Source of the DNA: Bacteroidales bacterium
GTDB lineage: Bacteria; Bacteroidota; Bacteroidia; Bacteroidales; DTU049
Reading direction: 5' to 3'
Length of the DNA stretch: 7,700 nucleotides
Assembly: GCA_018056215.1 (NCBI GenBank)
Contig: JAGPGB010000048.1
Coordinates: forward strand, 1-7,700
Both the position numbers and the translations under genes were made by a program. The first letter of the stretch is position 1. The number at the start of each line of letters is the position of its first letter. Shown one piece after another: positions 6,600-7,700 of the stretch. The notes under the pieces were generated by a model, which was given only the letters and a program-made list of their open reading frames with translations, was not told where the DNA came from and searched no databases.

Positions 6600-7181
6600 A
6601 TGGCAGATAATACATATTTAGTCGTTGGACTTGGTAATATTGGCTATGAATATGAACATTCTAGACATAATGTAGGTTTTGACGTTTTAGATTATTTTGT
6701 AGAAAAATATTCCTCCAGTTTTAAGCAGGATAGATATGCTTTCAGAGCTGATGTGAAAATTAAAAATAAACTATTTATTTGCATAAAACCAACTACATAT
6801 ATGAATCTGAGTGGCAAGGCAGTAAATTACTGGTTCAAAATGCTTGAAATACCATTATCAAATACTATAATTATTTATGATGATTTAGAATTGCCATTAG
6901 GTAAAATTAGAATAAAAGCAAAAGGTAGTGCTGGCACTCACAAAGGTCTAGGACATATTATAGAAACATTAAAAACTGAAGAAATCCCTCGTATGCGTAT
7001 AGGTATTGACAATAATTTTTTGCCAGGACAGCAAATAGATTATGTTTTAGAAAAATGGCCCATAGATCAATGGGAAAAGATAACCAAAGTTTTTCCCGTA
7101 GCTTCTGATGCTATTTATACTTGGGCATTTGAAGGTATAGATAAAGCAATGAATAAATATAACAATATCTTAGTAGCATAA
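6600..7181 (+). CDS. pth: Peptidyl-tRNA hydrolase (aminoacyl-tRNA hydrolase)
   Basis: This cytoplasmic enzyme releases the peptide from peptidyl-tRNAs that drop off the ribosome, recycling tRNA. The 193-residue length is typical for bacterial Pth. Visible motifs are VVGLGNIG (Asn13), SRHNVGFD with the catalytic His23, TTYMNLSGKAV (Asn69), YDDLELPLG (Asp94) and RMRIGID. These match E. coli Asn10, His20, Asn68 and Asp93 (E. coli numbering without the initiator Met). The odd feature is THKGL at 113-117: E. coli has HNGL there, so Lys115 replaces the substrate-binding Asn114. The reading frame is otherwise undamaged, so I call it functional. The ATG is six bases after the lipoprotein stop, with no Shine-Dalgarno, consistent with readthrough from the upstream genes. 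Confidence 0.95.
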   Translation: MADNTYLVVGLGNIGYEYEHSRHNVGFDVLDYFVEKYSSSFKQDRYAFRADVKIKNKLFICIKPTTYMNLSGKAVNYWFKMLEIPLSNTIIIYDDLELPLGKIRIKAKGSAGTHKGLGHIIETLKTEEIPRMRIGIDNNFLPGQQIDYVLEKWPIDQWEKITKVFPVASDAIYTWAFEGIDKAMNKYNNILVA

Positions 7182-7232
7182 TTTTTGTATATTAAAAAAT
7201 TTAAAAAAATTAACTAATTAAAACTTTGAAAT

Positions 7233-7700
7233 ATGGCTAAAATGTTAGATTTAACAAAAGGAGATGAACGTAAAACTATTATCAAATATGCAGTGCCATT
7301 AATATTAGGTAGTGTTTTACAAAATCTATATTCACTAATTAATAGTATAATAGTAGGTAATTATTTGGGAAAAGAAGCATTAGCAGCAGTAGGAATATCA
7401 TTCCCACTAATATTTGCAGTTATATCTTTAATAATAGGTTTTACAATTGGATTATCTATAGTAATCGGACAATATTATGGTAGTAAGCAATATGATAATT
7501 TGAAAAAATCTATCAGTACGAGCTACATAGTATTAGTGATTTTCGCTGTAATAATGACTACCTTTTCTATAGCTACTGGCAAATATTTATTGCAACTATT
7601 GGGAGCACAACCAGAGATATTATCTCAAGCTACCTCATATTTCAATGTATTTTGTTTAGGTTTTTTATTTGCTTTTCCTTTTAATGCTACTAATGCAGTT
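7233..7700 (+). CDS. MATE-family efflux transporter, N-terminal part (cut by the window end)
   Basis: An open frame starts at ATG 7233 and runs in frame to the last base, giving 156 residues of a protein normally around 450. It begins MAKMLDLTKGDERKTI, then has hydrophobic helices at about 17-38, 52-80, 97-115 and 137-150. LYSLINSIIVGNYLGKEAL (32-50) and the following AAVGISFP are characteristic of MatE-domain multidrug/metabolite antiporters that use a Na+ or H+ gradient in the inner membrane. GQYYGSKQYDNLKKSISTS (79-97) is the usual cytoplasmic loop after helix 2. A second in-frame ATG lies at 7242, but the first agrees with the usual N-terminus. It follows pth by 51 bases, so it may be in the same transcript or have its own promoter: AAACTTTG at 7221-7228 is one base off the -7 consensus. 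The substrate cannot be inferred. Confidence 0.9.
   Translation, partial: MAKMLDLTKGDERKTIIKYAVPLILGSVLQNLYSLINSIIVGNYLGKEALAAVGISFPLIFAVISLIIGFTIGLSIVIGQYYGSKQYDNLKKSISTSYIVLVIFAVIMTTFSIATGKYLLQLLGAQPEILSQATSYFNVFCLGFLFAFPFNATNAV

Noticed and set aside
1..7700. Mobile element, CRISPR array, defence island or RNA gene
   Set aside because: I saw no transposase or integrase motifs, terminal inverted repeats, spaced direct repeats, or cloverleaf or rRNA-like sequence. Composition is uniform across the coding regions.

Overview
The window is AT-rich (roughly 30% G+C by eye), densely coding, and most likely comes from a member of the Bacteroidetes (Bacteroidota). Four things point there. No start codon has a recognisable Shine-Dalgarno sequence; starts follow A/T-rich leaders instead. 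Promoter-like TAnnTTTG elements lie in the only sizeable intergenic region. The RecQ protein carries the extra C-terminal helical/HTH extension that I associate with Bacteroidetes RecQ. The gene types (secreted S9A peptidase, membrane-anchored OmpH/Skp-like protein, MORN-type lipoprotein) are common in that phylum. TAA and TGA both end genes, consistent with the standard bacterial code. I cannot place it below phylum level.

Layout: two genes on the minus strand and five on the plus strand diverge from an intergenic region at about 2936-3221. The minus-strand pair is transcribed leftward. It consists of a secreted prolyl oligopeptidase (836-2935) followed 22 bases later by an uncharacterised five-helix membrane protein (7-813). 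The plus-strand series is recQ (3222-5450), an OmpH/Skp-like membrane-anchored coiled-coil protein (5482-6174), a MORN-repeat lipoprotein (6171-6593, overlapping the previous gene by four bases), peptidyl-tRNA hydrolase pth (6600-7181) and the start of a MATE-family transporter (7233 to the window end). The plus-strand genes are separated by 31, -4, 6 and 51 bases, so at least the first four could be one transcription unit.

Functionally this is mostly housekeeping and envelope biology: DNA repair (RecQ), translation recycling (Pth), periplasmic proteolysis, an outer-membrane chaperone-like protein, a surface lipoprotein and drug/metabolite export. I see no mobile element, CRISPR array, tRNA, rRNA, phage gene or defence island. 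The least explained item is the 268-residue membrane protein at the left end. Its predicted topology places two histidine motifs and a tryptophan-rich loop on the same, periplasmic side of the membrane, which would suit a cofactor-binding site. A second point to check is a lysine in Pth where the family normally has a substrate-binding asparagine.
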